A stretch of DNA of 64,000 nt from Saksenaea vasiformis B4078 (Eukaryota; Mucoromycota; Mucoromycetes; Mucorales; Saksenaeaceae): the NCBI GenBank assembly GCA_000697055.1, contig JNDT01002321.1, forward strand, positions 40,761-104,760. Direction: 5' to 3'. Below are positions 47,661 to 57,854 of the stretch, one piece after another; the first letter of the stretch is position 1, and the number at the start of each line of letters is the position of its first letter. The notes under the pieces were generated by a model. That model had not been told where the DNA came from. It saw only the letters and a program-made list of their open reading frames with translations, and did no database searches. A program made the translations under genes and the position numbers.

Positions 47661-49635
47661 CGCTGTTAAACGAGTTGCGTGGACCAGAAAAAGAGAAGGG
47701 AAAAGAAAGAGTAAAAGTTCTTTTTTTCTTGATCAGTGACTAAAACCAAAATGTCTCGGTCATGCTTAAATAACGGGTAAGGTACATCCGAAGGATACCC
47801 TTGAAGTTCCACGCAATAGCCAATCATATGCAAAAATTTCGAGTGTAACCAGGAAGGTACTCTTTTTTCTTTATCGGTTGGATTTTTTTGTGTTCTTTTT
47901 GCCCTGTTTCCGCAAATTTTCCTTATTTTGTATTATATTGCAGTCACTTTTAACTGGCGTTGCTGTTTTCGATTTGACTATTTTTGTCAATAATGTATTC
48001 TCAGAGCTGGAGGTCAGCAAGGATCGGTTTGCACGGAGAAGTTACTAACATGGCTATCTGTTGCATGGTGGAAGAAAATGTCCATACTCTCTATTCGCTT
48101 ATTGATGAAAATTACATTCTATTTCACTCTTGGCGTGATCTTATATGACAGAGACACGGCACACAAGATTGTGTACCACTATCAGCGCCAACAAGCATCT
48201 AACAATATCTATTTATCGGGCGCGGCAGCTGAATCGGACCATACGGCATGGGTCCAGTGCCTCGGGTGGCAATACTGTTCCATTCTTGGCATCTGGTCGT
48301 GATCGAATAAAGTCTGAAACGTCAGTGATACCTATTTTCTACAGTAATTACTCCGGTAGGACGGAAACTGGTAATGTCATCCTTATCGGTGAGGATCGTC
48401 CATTTAGAAGGGAAGATAGAAGGTTGTAAAATCGAAAGATGATTTCTCGGTAAGTTCATGTTACAGACGTATGAATTCATAGATCCGAAACGGTTAAGGG
48501 CTACTGAATAAGATCAAAACATAGCAAGTTTCTTGTCAACAGAATGAACACGAGGTCATTTCCCTACGAAACCCACTTTGACCAAACATGTCTTTTTGAC
48601 ACCATCCGTATGTCTCTTATCTCCCATAGAGCCAAAGATATTGGTTTCGTATAACGTGACTCTTAACCGATCATTGTCTCTCTAGCACTGGCTCCTTCTT
48701 GTATCTCTCCTGTTCTTGCAGAAGCTTATATAGCACAGTGTAACAATCGGAAAACCTCTGATTCTGGGATCGTTGATGATTTCGCAAAGGTGTTTACGCA
48801 TTAGCTGCTCCCTACAGCCGTATACCGTTGCACAGGTCTTCCATTATCGAAATTAAGAGTTCATTTGGAATTGGTACTACTTACAGTACAAGTGTCAAGA
48901 TGCAGTTCCCTATGGAGAGGCAGAGATAAATACTCATTCACAAGCTACAGCATCCTGCAGCTTGTTCCTTTTTAAAAGAAACAGTGACTTTTTTTTTACA
49001 TAATTTATCTATTCCGCGACGTTTCAGATAACTTTGATCAGTGAAATAAGTTGTATTACGCAAGTCAGATGAAACATGAGTACGGTTACAGCCCGTGTAG
49101 AAGAGATCACCAGCGCACACTTCGCCTAATCTCCGCGATTGTTTGACGTTGATCATCTCTCCGTCTGAGTGGCTACATGCTGTCTTTTGAGAACTACGGT
49201 AAAACATCATATCCTTTCAGGTACAAACAGAAAACGTCTCAGAATCAACGCCATAAAGTATTTGTACCGGGTTGCATGATACGCCTACAAATAATTTGAG
49301 AAGGCTGATGTTGCATCCTGGGAAAGTGCACTACAGTGCAACAGCAACCAACGACATCATCGCAGGTACTGAATAAACTAACCTTGTATTGACAATGTGT
49401 TTACTTCATTATACGCTAACCATATACAAGATACTTACGCTGTTTGGATCCCAAAAATGCTATTTTTTTTTTTGTAAATGAAGTTGTTTAAGTTGGCTCT
49501 AAGCCTTTTTCGTTGCACCGCCATTGAAGAAAAAAAAAAAAAAGAGGAAAAACGATGCCTGATCTTTTTCCCCAGCGATCAGGTAACTTTTTTGATCTCA
49601 GTCATGTGCATAGGCCATGTCTATTTCATTACATG
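47661..49635. other. Intergenic region, no supported gene
   Basis: Contains the ZIP gene promoter and many short frames. One plus-strand frame at 48145-48429 is protein-like near its end (RTETGNVILIGEDRPFRRED) but unrecognised. No RNA gene, repeat or mobile element was seen. Confidence 0.45.
47798..47808. promoter_or_regulatory. Candidate zinc-responsive element upstream of the ZIP gene
   Basis: CCCTTGAAGTT matches the yeast Zap1 site ACCTTNAAGGT at nine of eleven positions, counting the N, about 140 bp before the ZIP start. A single short match can occur by chance. Confidence 0.3.
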
Positions 49636-49845
49636 TCAAGCTTTACCGCGGCAGTAGTACCATGCTTGTTTCCATCTTTCATACATTTTATCAATTGGAC
49701 ACATAAAGATATATCTTCCACGGAAACACTGAGTGCGTATGCATTGCCCTTTGCCACTTTCGTAGATGAACCCATCATCAGCATCCTTTCCACGTATGGT
49801 GTTTTTAGTAGCTTTCCTTTGTTCTTCATCCGTTGTACCAGTCAT
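49636..49845 (-). CDS. Possible small Cys-containing protein or exon
   Basis: A minus-strand frame of 69 codons starts MTGTTDEEQRKATKNTIRGK and ends YERWKQAWYYCRGKA, with four Cys and a balanced mix of charged residues. Directly upstream is a good splice acceptor (TTTCTTTCAG at about 49849-49858), so it may be an internal or last exon rather than a whole gene. It lies just downstream of the 4E-BP stop on the same strand and could be an alternative 3' exon of that transcript. No family is recognised. Confidence 0.3.
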   Translation of the reverse strand: MTGTTDEEQRKATKNTIRGKDADDGFIYESGKGQCIRTQCFRGRYIFMCPIDKMYERWKQAWYYCRGKA

Positions 49846-49904
49846 GCCTGAAAGAAATACGCGATTTTGATGTAAAATATGTATCTTTTTATTAGTCGTA
49901 ACTT

Positions 49905-50394
49905 CTACTCTTCCATGTCAAACATGTCCTCTCCATCGTTGTTAAGAACGGCAAAAGGATTATCTAATTATTGGAGAGAGAGTGTTTTTTTAGTATACTT
50001 TTCTAAAAAGTCAACTTACATGTCTTTTTCTTCTCCTCTTCCTCTTTCTTCAGTTCAGTTGCCTTACGATAAGAGAATGCTGAAGAAGGATGCAAAGACT
50101 CGCCGTGTCCGGCTTTGGTTACCCCAGCAACATACATCATCTTGGTGGGGGGTGTCTTGGACAAATCGCTATTGGAGAGTGCAAGAAGGGTCGATCGATC
50201 ATAAATCACTCGAGTGCCTAACCTCCGAGTTGCAAGGAGAAAAGGCTGTCAGCGATTTTTGAGATGATCGTCCAATTCCCATTACCTCCTGGTGTGGAAC
50301 TATAGATGGTACCATGGGGAGTGGTCGAATAGTCCGAGGGAACAGGCGTGTTGGCCTCAGCTCTACGAATGTTGACAGGAACAGCAGCTGACAT
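49905..50394 (-). CDS. eIF4E-binding protein (4E-BP), animal-type
   Basis: Translation repressor expected to bind eIF4E and block eIF4G. Three exons join in frame: 50286-50394, 50020-50217 and 49905-49963, giving 121 residues (human 4E-BPs are about 100-120). Exon 1 starts MSAAVPVNIRRAEANTPVPS, then DYSTTPHGTIYSSTPGG. Splicing gives TPGGTRVIYDRSTLLAL, which contains the eIF4E-binding consensus YxxxxL-hydrophobic (YDRSTLL). A further SKTPP and VAGVTKAG follow, as in animal proteins. The Thr-Pro sites match the animal T37/T46 and T70 phosphosites in place. The C-terminus is EDMFDMEE, resembling the FEMDI-type TOS motif that binds Raptor in TORC1. The 4E-BP assignment is strong; TORC1 control is inference from these motifs. 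Confidence 0.9.
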
Positions 50395-53288
50395 CGTTCG
50401 ATCGTTTGTTCGTTTGCGTTTCTTCTTCGGGGTCGTCTTTTTTTTTTTTTTGTGGTGAAGAAATCGCGAAAATCCAAGCTGTGACGGGTTTTGAGTGTCC
50501 CTCAAGATCCTGGGGATGCCCATTTTAAGCAAATTGGACTCCCCCCGAAAAAGTATCCAGATTCATTTTCCACTTTGGTAAGGGCAGATAAAAACTTAAC
50601 TTCAATAAAGCATGAAAACATACGTGAAAGAGCAATGCAATCCCTTTGATAGATGCAGAATTTAGCTTTTGTCGTATACGTATTTCCTTTATTCTTCTGA
50701 AGCTTATCCGGATTCCACAGTATTTGAACATGTTTTTCTGCATGATTTGTTTCTGATAGATTGCTCAGTTCACTGTAAGGAAAGAGTATTCTATTTTTCT
50801 GAATGATTGGTTTCTGACTGGAAGAAAAGACAACTTTCTTACCAAAAACTTCTTTCTGCACCTTCTCTCTCTTTCCCTCTCTTTTCCTGTCAGCTCCCTC
50901 ATTATCAGGAAACTTCTCCTGGATTTACCGCGCTTAACGAGCTGTGAAAGCAGTATTTCATCGAGATATAGTCCTATATAAAAAGGCGGCTAAAAAACAT
51001 TAGCGACGGAAGAGCGTGCGACAAAGATCCCCAGCGAATGAATTTTAGCAATTATCGCATGGATATGGAATTGCCGAATCTATTAACTGACGGCGATGTC
51101 AAGTACGGAAGCTATAGTGGTGCACAACGCAAGTCATATGGATTTGTCTCCCGATAGTTATCAACAGAGTGTGAAGTGCGATGGAACGGGGCGCACAAGA
51201 CGGCGGCAACCGTCTGAACGATCTCAACGTGCCCAGCGGACGGAGCAACCGGTGAGGCGAAAGTGAGTAACTATTTCTTTATTCAAATATACCGTTATTT
51301 AACTTCTATGAAGGAATTACTACGGACACTCAGAATCTACCTCTTAGGGACGCTCATGTAACGCGTTTTCGGCGGCCCGTAAGACGAGTGCCTATGAACT
51401 GAGTGTTCATAAATTAAACCACATCGACCGCCTACAGATAGATATCATTACTTCCATCTTTCTAAGCCTAAACAGTCGATCCATGGACACTCAACAACCT
51501 GTTAGTATATACTGAACGCCTTCATGAAATCCAACCCAAGGAAATCACACCTGGATATGAGAAAATTCATATTAATACTCTACTGAAAATAGTAAGGTTG
51601 CGGAAAACAGCCAATGGAGAAACCGTTCAGATGCTCTGGATTTAGGCAAGTGAAAAACCACCTCCTTCAAAGACACCGACAGTAAATTACAACTTACTGT
51701 GCCAAAGTGTTGTCTGTGATTCACTATGATGATAACATCAATGAAGTAAAAGCTTAATGAAAATATTCAAATTATGGTCTAATACGTATAACACTGTAGA
51801 CAACTGGATCATCTGAATCAACGACATCGGAAGCACCCAAAGCTTACCTTGGTAACCTATCAGTGTCCTACCCTGGAACATTATTAACTGTCTCTATTTT
51901 CAATAGACCGGTTGCAGACAGACCTTCTCTGAATTGCAAGACCTCCCCACATGTATGCTTATTCTCTGATTCTTTTTTTTTTGTTTACCTAATCTCTTTG
52001 GTTATTATGCATTTATATAGATAGGCCTGATCCTTTATAAGTCTTCAGATCTCCTAGGAGCCACACCTTGCGCAACCGTACACCCGTCGAACTCGCCCTA
52101 AACCTTTTGATTTCTGGGCCGGGAATTTGCTATGGCTCCTAAGAAAAAGGATCGGGTGTACAGATACTTCCCACGGTCCGATGGAACTGTTACTCCTAGA
52201 AGTTTCCAAGGGACGAATTAGAAAGAGAGGAGGAATATGGTTCATTGGCGTTGTCTTTGGTGGCAATTTGCAAAATGATATACCCACACTCTTGGTGATA
52301 ACATCAAGCTTTTGGAATGTGCTACAAACTCACTTCGGACGGAAGCCAAACATTTCCAAAGTGCTAGCTATGCCACCTTTACTAAGCTCAAAATCCATAT
52401 CATCCACTGTACCAAAGACCCATATCACCTTGGATGAAGTTTCTATCCATGATGTTGCCTAATGGAAACGTATAAAAAATGATCTTGTCAAGTACCATAC
52501 AAACTGGAACCCGACGAATTACTTGGAATTGGTGGCGATAGTTATTGCAAGCGTGCCAACGAAGGCATATAGACAATCGGGTGGTACTAATGCCAATTGT
52601 CTTTATAGTTGTCTCTTTTTGAGCCCAAAGATATCCTGGAACGTTTCAGCTATGGAAACGTCTGGTCTTAATTCGTTTGACGGCCTAACTGTTGTCACCG
52701 CTCTTCCCTAGTTCTTCCCTCTCTTGAATCTCGATATCCATTGATTTCTTATGCCATGCGAAATGTTATGCTTTTTTCCCTTTGAATCAAGTTGAGGTGT
52801 AAGAATGTCAAACTTATGTATTTTATTCAAGGGTAGCAGCTGTGAATGACGTGTACTTAACGTCGAGTAGCACAAAAATGAGGAACATTAAATTTAGTCA
52901 CAACTATGTGCAACCAATTGCTGTAGGGGAAGGAGAGCGAGGGACTTCCGCAGCAGGAGTAGAGCTCAGGTCAGGGAAAGGGTCACGCACAGTGAGCATT
53001 GGACAAGGAAACAAAGTCTCTGACTGTGTAGCATGGGCAAGTCCCACTTAATCTTTGTCGTCGTGTGTATCCTGGGAGGACACCAATTCAAAAGGCAGTG
53101 CCTTTGCAGGATCCACTGATCAAAAAACCAAGAAAGATTCGATGAGGTTGGTCGCACTAACGATGTTTTCCGCAGTTATTCCCGTACAACATCGTTTATT
53201 TTTAAAAGTCAGTGTTGTCTGATTAGATCATATAGACGCGTTGTCTTTCTCTGGCACTAAAAGAAAAAAATGGTAATGGGTATGAACA
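50395..53288. other. 2.9-kb region with relics but no supported gene
   Basis: A TATA-like TATATAAAAAGG (about 50975-50986) precedes a 39-codon plus-strand ORF at 51038-51157 (MNFSNYRMDMELPNLLTDGD) that is unrecognised. On the minus strand between about 52700 and 52060, coding-like pieces separated by stops read RPSNELRPDVSIAETFQDIF, LVPPDCLYAFVGTLAITIAT and WVFGTVDDMDFELSKGGIAS, suggesting a decayed gene. Nothing is complete enough to name. Confidence 0.4.
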
Positions 53289-54449
53289 CTAAAAGATTGC
53301 TCGGGCAGCCTCGCTTCCCACTAGAGAATGATTAGGAAAAAGAAAAAAAAATTCAAGTCACATTATAACTTACAGGTTGCACCAAAACCCCACGTGGCTG
53401 CTGTGGCAACATTGCCACCGAATTTCTTTGCCATGCTTTGGACTTTGTTTCCTTCTTCCCCATGTTCACCACCCTGGGCCGGTTGCTGTTGTGGAGCAGC
53501 TGCAGGAGGTGGTGGGTAATTCTGAGCTGGTGGCGGGTAGTTCTGAGCTGGTGGAGGAGTGTAGTATGCAGCTGTCGGTGGCGGTGGGTAGCTATATGGC
53601 AATTGTGTTGAAGACGCAGCGCCTACGGTTGATGGTGTGGCTGCAGGTGGTGTTGGCGTTGGTCGTTTGGCTTTAATGTGTGGAGGAGCATTCCTAGGCC
53701 ATTGTCATCGTGAATAAATAGGCAAAGTAGTACAAATTAGGGGGAAAAAAAAAAGAAAGAAAACGAAATTTACGAGATCTTTTTGACATGATTTTGTGGG
53801 AAGATGCCCGAGTTCCCATTCAGCGTACCACGCCACCAGTCATCATTGACTAGAAACAAAGAAAAAAAAATTCAATCATTAGATTCTGTAAAGAAGACAA
53901 TGGGTTTTTTCTTTTTCCTTTACCGTATTCAGTAACGTAAATCACGTCGCCCTGACGGAAAGAAAGGTCGGTGCTGGGATCGTCGCCTTTGTAGTCATAC
54001 AAGGCTTCAGCGGTAATAAGTGTATTTGGTGGTTGGTTTGGAGGGGAATAAGCTGGGGGAGGGGGAGATGGTGAAGCTTCGGCAGATGGTGTTGGTTGAT
54101 GATGCACAACGGGAGGCAATGGCGTAGCAGCGGGTATGTTTGATGCAAATGGTGTGGGGACAGGTTGTTCGACGGATGAAGGTGTTCGACGGACAGGCAA
54201 TTTAGGGAACACTTGCTCGCGTGGTGGCGGGACGGGCTCAGCATTGCTAGCGGGTGAAGCAGATTTACGGGTGGGGAGAGGTGGCCTTGGCACGGTGCCA
54301 GTGCGTTCACCCGTCACCTTTGAAGGAAGTAATGCGACAAGGTCGTTATAGACTTGCGCATTCAAAAACTGACGATCCTTGAGGAATGTCAGATCCTTTT
54401 GAATATTTGCCAACATATAGTTGGCCATCTCGATTTCGCCTTCACTCAT
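53289..54449 (-). CDS. SH3-domain protein of the LSB1/PIN3 type
   Basis: Probable actin-patch regulator that binds the WASP homologue Las17 through its SH3 domain. The N-terminus MSEGEIEMANYMLANIQKDL, TFLKDRQFLNAQVYNDLVAL matches the yeast Lsb1/Pin3 N-terminal helix region. A Pro-rich linker is followed by the SH3 domain TAEALYDYKGDDPSTDLSFR, QGDVIYVTEYG, NDDWWRGTLNGNSGIFPQNH and VKKIS. The C-terminal tail is rich in Pro, Tyr and Gln, and ends SMAKKFGGNVATAATWGFGA, TLGSEAARAIF. The last exon is separated by an intron around 53323-53375. Yeast homologues end in a very similar Gly/Ala-rich helix. The start ATG at 54449 fits that N-terminus; an upstream in-frame extension is not supported. The linker is longer than in yeast. 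Confidence 0.9.
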
Positions 54450-55239
54450 GATGCAGGAAAACACTAAGCTTTTTCTTGGCAAACAAGCGACAAAAAAATA
54501 AAATAAAATAGAACAAAGCTCGTGAAAAGACGCTATTTTTATCAGACGTATGATTTGGGAAATCCCGCACACGCGAAGGAATGCAGATCTCCGTATCATT
54601 ACAGTAACTACAATCCCAGGGAAATAAAGCAGGAATGCTGTTCCAACAAACGAAAGGGCGCACGTCTACCTATCAAGCGTCATGTTCTATCTGTGGAGGA
54701 CGTCAGAATCTAACGTTATAAAACAAGTACGCGCAAATAAGATGATTCCTAGCCATGCCCGGAGGATGTGGCAGATTTGAGGATCACTACAAGCGCGTCT
54801 ATGAAAAAGAAAAAAAAAACACTGCAAGGCGAATGAATGGGTTACGTCCTTGTCATTGATCCCATTATCTGAGACAAATGGTGTCTCGTCCTACTCAGAT
54901 CTGGTATGGATTGCATTTCATGCACTGTGTAGAGTGTCTTTGTTGTACTACATACATCTTGCAAGTCTAGTCTGTCACATTCAAGCTGTAGTAGTTACCC
55001 TGGTGTCACATTGACACAAAAAAAGGCAAGAAAGAAGAGCTGCGCCTGATTGGAAAGCCAAAGGATTCAATGATGATCATTTCTTTGCAAATATGGAAAT
55101 GATGGCCAAATCATGTGCAAAATCCTGTAAATCATTTTGCGGATGACGTTGTTGTCTTGAACCCCATTTTTTTCGGGTGAAAACTTAAAAAAATCTTTTT
55201 CTTTTCTTTCTTCTGTTTAACAACGCCTTCCTTTCTTTT
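54450..55239. other. Intergenic region between the SH3 gene and the PABP gene
   Basis: Divergent upstream region of two genes. No coding or RNA feature is seen; the A-rich leader of the PABP gene begins after it. Confidence 0.5.
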
Positions 55240-55456
55240 CGCAAAAGAAAAAAAAACACCAAAAAAAAATCAATTTAAAATTGTGAAGAAAGCTACAATT
55301 TGTTTGCTCTCTTCCTCTCTATAAAAAAAACCAAAAAAAAAAAAAGATCCTTATCTTCACCAATTTAAAAAAAAAAACCACACACAAAAAAAAAAAACAA
55401 GAAAAAAAAAGAAAAAAAACTCATATTTTATCTAATTACTTTTTAGTTAAAACGTC
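55240..55456 (+). promoter_or_regulatory. A-rich leader of the PABP gene, possible PABP autoregulatory site
   Basis: In the roughly 200 bases before the PABP start there are repeated oligo(A) runs of 6-13 A broken by single C, T or G (about 55247-55270, 55322-55346, 55368-55430). PABP binds oligo(A), and the human PABPC1 and yeast PAB1 leaders carry A-tracts used for self-repression. Transcript start is not known from sequence, so its presence in the mRNA is inferred. Confidence 0.55.
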
Positions 55457-55813
55457 ATGTCTTCACCACCAACGCAGAGTACACATACGAGTCCTGAAAC
55501 GAGTAGCAATGGTAAAGCAGCTTCAAGCTCCGTCGAACAGACACTTCCACCACCGCAACCTGACCTATCAGGCGTCGTTCCACCTTCAGCCCCACTTAGT
55601 AGTTCAGCTTCATTATATGTTGGTGAATTGGATCCATCTGTAACAGAAGCCATGTTATTTGAAATGTTTAATATGGTTGGTCCTGTTGCAAGTATTCGTG
55701 TTTGTCGTGATGCCGTGACAAGAAGAAGTTTAGGTTACGCCTATGTCAATTTCCATAACCTTGATGATGGTAAACATAAGAAAAAACTAAGACTTTTAAA
55801 ACAAAATTATAAC

Positions 55814-55844
<31 letters not shown>

Positions 55845-57252
55845 TTTTAGCTGAACGTGCTATGGAATCATTAAATTACAGCTTGATAAAAGGAAGACCT
55901 TGTCGTATCATGTGGTCCCAGCGTGATCCTGCCTTACGTAAAACTGGTAATGGAAACATTTTTATCAAGAACCTAGATCCTACCATCGACAACAAAGCTT
56001 TACATGATACTTTCTCCGCTTTTGGAAACATTTTATCTTGTAAAATTGCGTTGGATGATGAAGGTCGTTCAAAAGGCTATGGCTTTGTACATTATGAGAC
56101 GGAAGAATCTGCCGATAATGCAATCAAAGGTGTCAATGGCATGCTATTAAACGACAGAAAAGTGTATGTAAAAAAAGAAAAAGAAAAAGAGAATCCCGTA
56201 AATGTTTATGTTTTGACTGTGTTCCTCAAAAAACAACCCCTGTAGTTATGTTGGACGCCACGTTCCACGCAAAGAGCGTCAGTCCAAGATTGAAGAGATG
56301 AAAGCTCGATTTACCAATGTCTATGTCAAAAACCTGGCTGCTGATGTGGATGATGAAGAACTCAATGAAATGTTTTCAAAGTATGGCAATATCACTTCGT
56401 GTGTCATTTCCAGAGACGCCGATAGAAAGTCCCGTGGATTTGGCTTTGTCAATTTTGAAAAGCATGCCGACGCGAACGATGCAGTGGAAAGTTTGAATGA
56501 TACGGAATTTCATGGACAAAAACTCTATGTAGCACGCGCACAAAAGAAGAATGAACGTGAGGATGAATTGAGACGTCAATACGAACAAGCCAAATTGGAG
56601 AAACTGAGTAAATACCAAGGTGTCAATCTCTACATCAAAAATTTGGATGATGATATGGACGATGATAAGCTCCAACAAGAATTCTCTGTCTATGGTGTTA
56701 TCACAAGCGCCAAGGTGATGCGGGATGAAAAAACAGGTGCAAGTCGCGGTTTTGGTTTCGTTTGTTTCTCTTCGCCCGATGAAGCGACAAAAGCTGTCAC
56801 TGAGATGAATGGACGCATGTTGGGTTCCAAACCTATTTATGTCGCTTTGGCACAACGTAAAGAAGTTCGACGCTCCCAACTCGAAGCCCAAATGGCACAA
56901 CGAAACCAGATACGCATGGTAAGTTTTACAAAAAAAAAAAAAGAACATCTCACCTTTACCTTTCTAACTCATTGGGTCTTCTCCCCCGTCAACTTCAGAT
57001 GGGTGTTCCCGGATCAGCTGGCCCCTACATGCCCGGTGCACCCATGTTTTATGCACCTCCAGGAGGCTTTATACCACAAGGACAACGACCCATGTTCCCT
57101 CAAGGTATGCCGCGACCACGCTGGACCCAACAACAACAAGGTCAGATACCGCCTGTCCCAGGCTATCCCCAAGTTCCACAATTTGCACCAGCCATGCAAG
57201 GCCGTATGCCCCGCCAACCTCGTCCTCCTCGTGGCGCTGGATGGAACAATGT

Positions 57253-57285
<33 letters not shown>

Positions 57286-57730
57286 GGGTGCTGGGCAACA
57301 GCAACGCAAGGAAACTGCTACCGCTGCTCGTCCCCCCCCATCGCAACCGGGTGAGACGACCGCCGCTCCTGCTGCTGCTGCTGGTGGTGGTACCACCTTG
57401 ACGGCTGCCGCTCTTGCAGCCGCTCCGCCGGAATTACAAAAACAAATGTTAGGAGAACATCTGTATCCACTCATGTAAGTGCCGTATTGGGAAGGAAGAG
57501 GGGAGGAGGAAATGAATATCAAAGAAAAGAGGGAATTGATGCTGTGCTTCACTAGTCATCAACAAGAACCCGAGTATGCGGGCAAGATTACAGGGATGTT
57601 GTTAGAAATGGACAATGCCGAATTATTGCACTTGTTGGAAGACAAGCAATCACTGGACCAAAAGATTAAAGAGGCCATGGATGTACTTAGACTGCACTTG
57701 GCAAGTACAGAAACTCAAGCATACGAGTAA
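55457..57730 (+). CDS. Cytoplasmic poly(A)-binding protein (Pab1/PABPC)
   Basis: Binds mRNA poly(A) tails and eIF4G. Four RRMs are visible. RRM1: [31 protein letters not shown]2: [32 protein letters not shown]3: [32 protein letters not shown]4: [30 protein letters not shown] Pro/Gly/Met/Gln-rich linker with a polyQ run (CAA repeat at 57253-57287) leads to the C-terminal MLLE domain: [13 protein letters not shown] (splice at about 57474/57555), [20 protein letters not shown]. Introns interrupt RRM1 (from 55768), RRM2 end (56163-56245, restoring [20 protein letters not shown]), the linker and MLLE. The start follows the A-rich leader and matches the fungal family's Ser/Thr/Pro-rich N-terminus. 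Confidence 0.97.
57253..57287 (+). repeat. CAA trinucleotide run (polyQ) in PABP
   Basis: About eleven CAA codons in a row, ending CAG, encode a Gln run in the linker before the MLLE domain. Confidence 0.85.
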
Positions 57731-57854
57731 AAAGAAAAAAAAACAAAGGAAGAAAGAGAGAAACAATTAAAAGAAGAAAAAAAGAGAAAGAAATACGTAG
57801 GAAAATGAAAACATCAGTGCGATAATAAATGAAATCAACAACGTCACGTTTTTT

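Noticed and set aside
48145..48429. Possible gene
   Set aside because: Protein-like only near its end, overlapped by another open frame, and without recognisable motifs or splice support.
54136..54351. Gly-rich plus-strand ORF
   Set aside because: Antisense of the Pro-rich linker of the SH3 protein.
56376..56948. 190-codon minus-strand ORF
   Set aside because: Lies opposite RRM3-RRM4 of PABP and resembles no protein; the plus strand is clearly coding.
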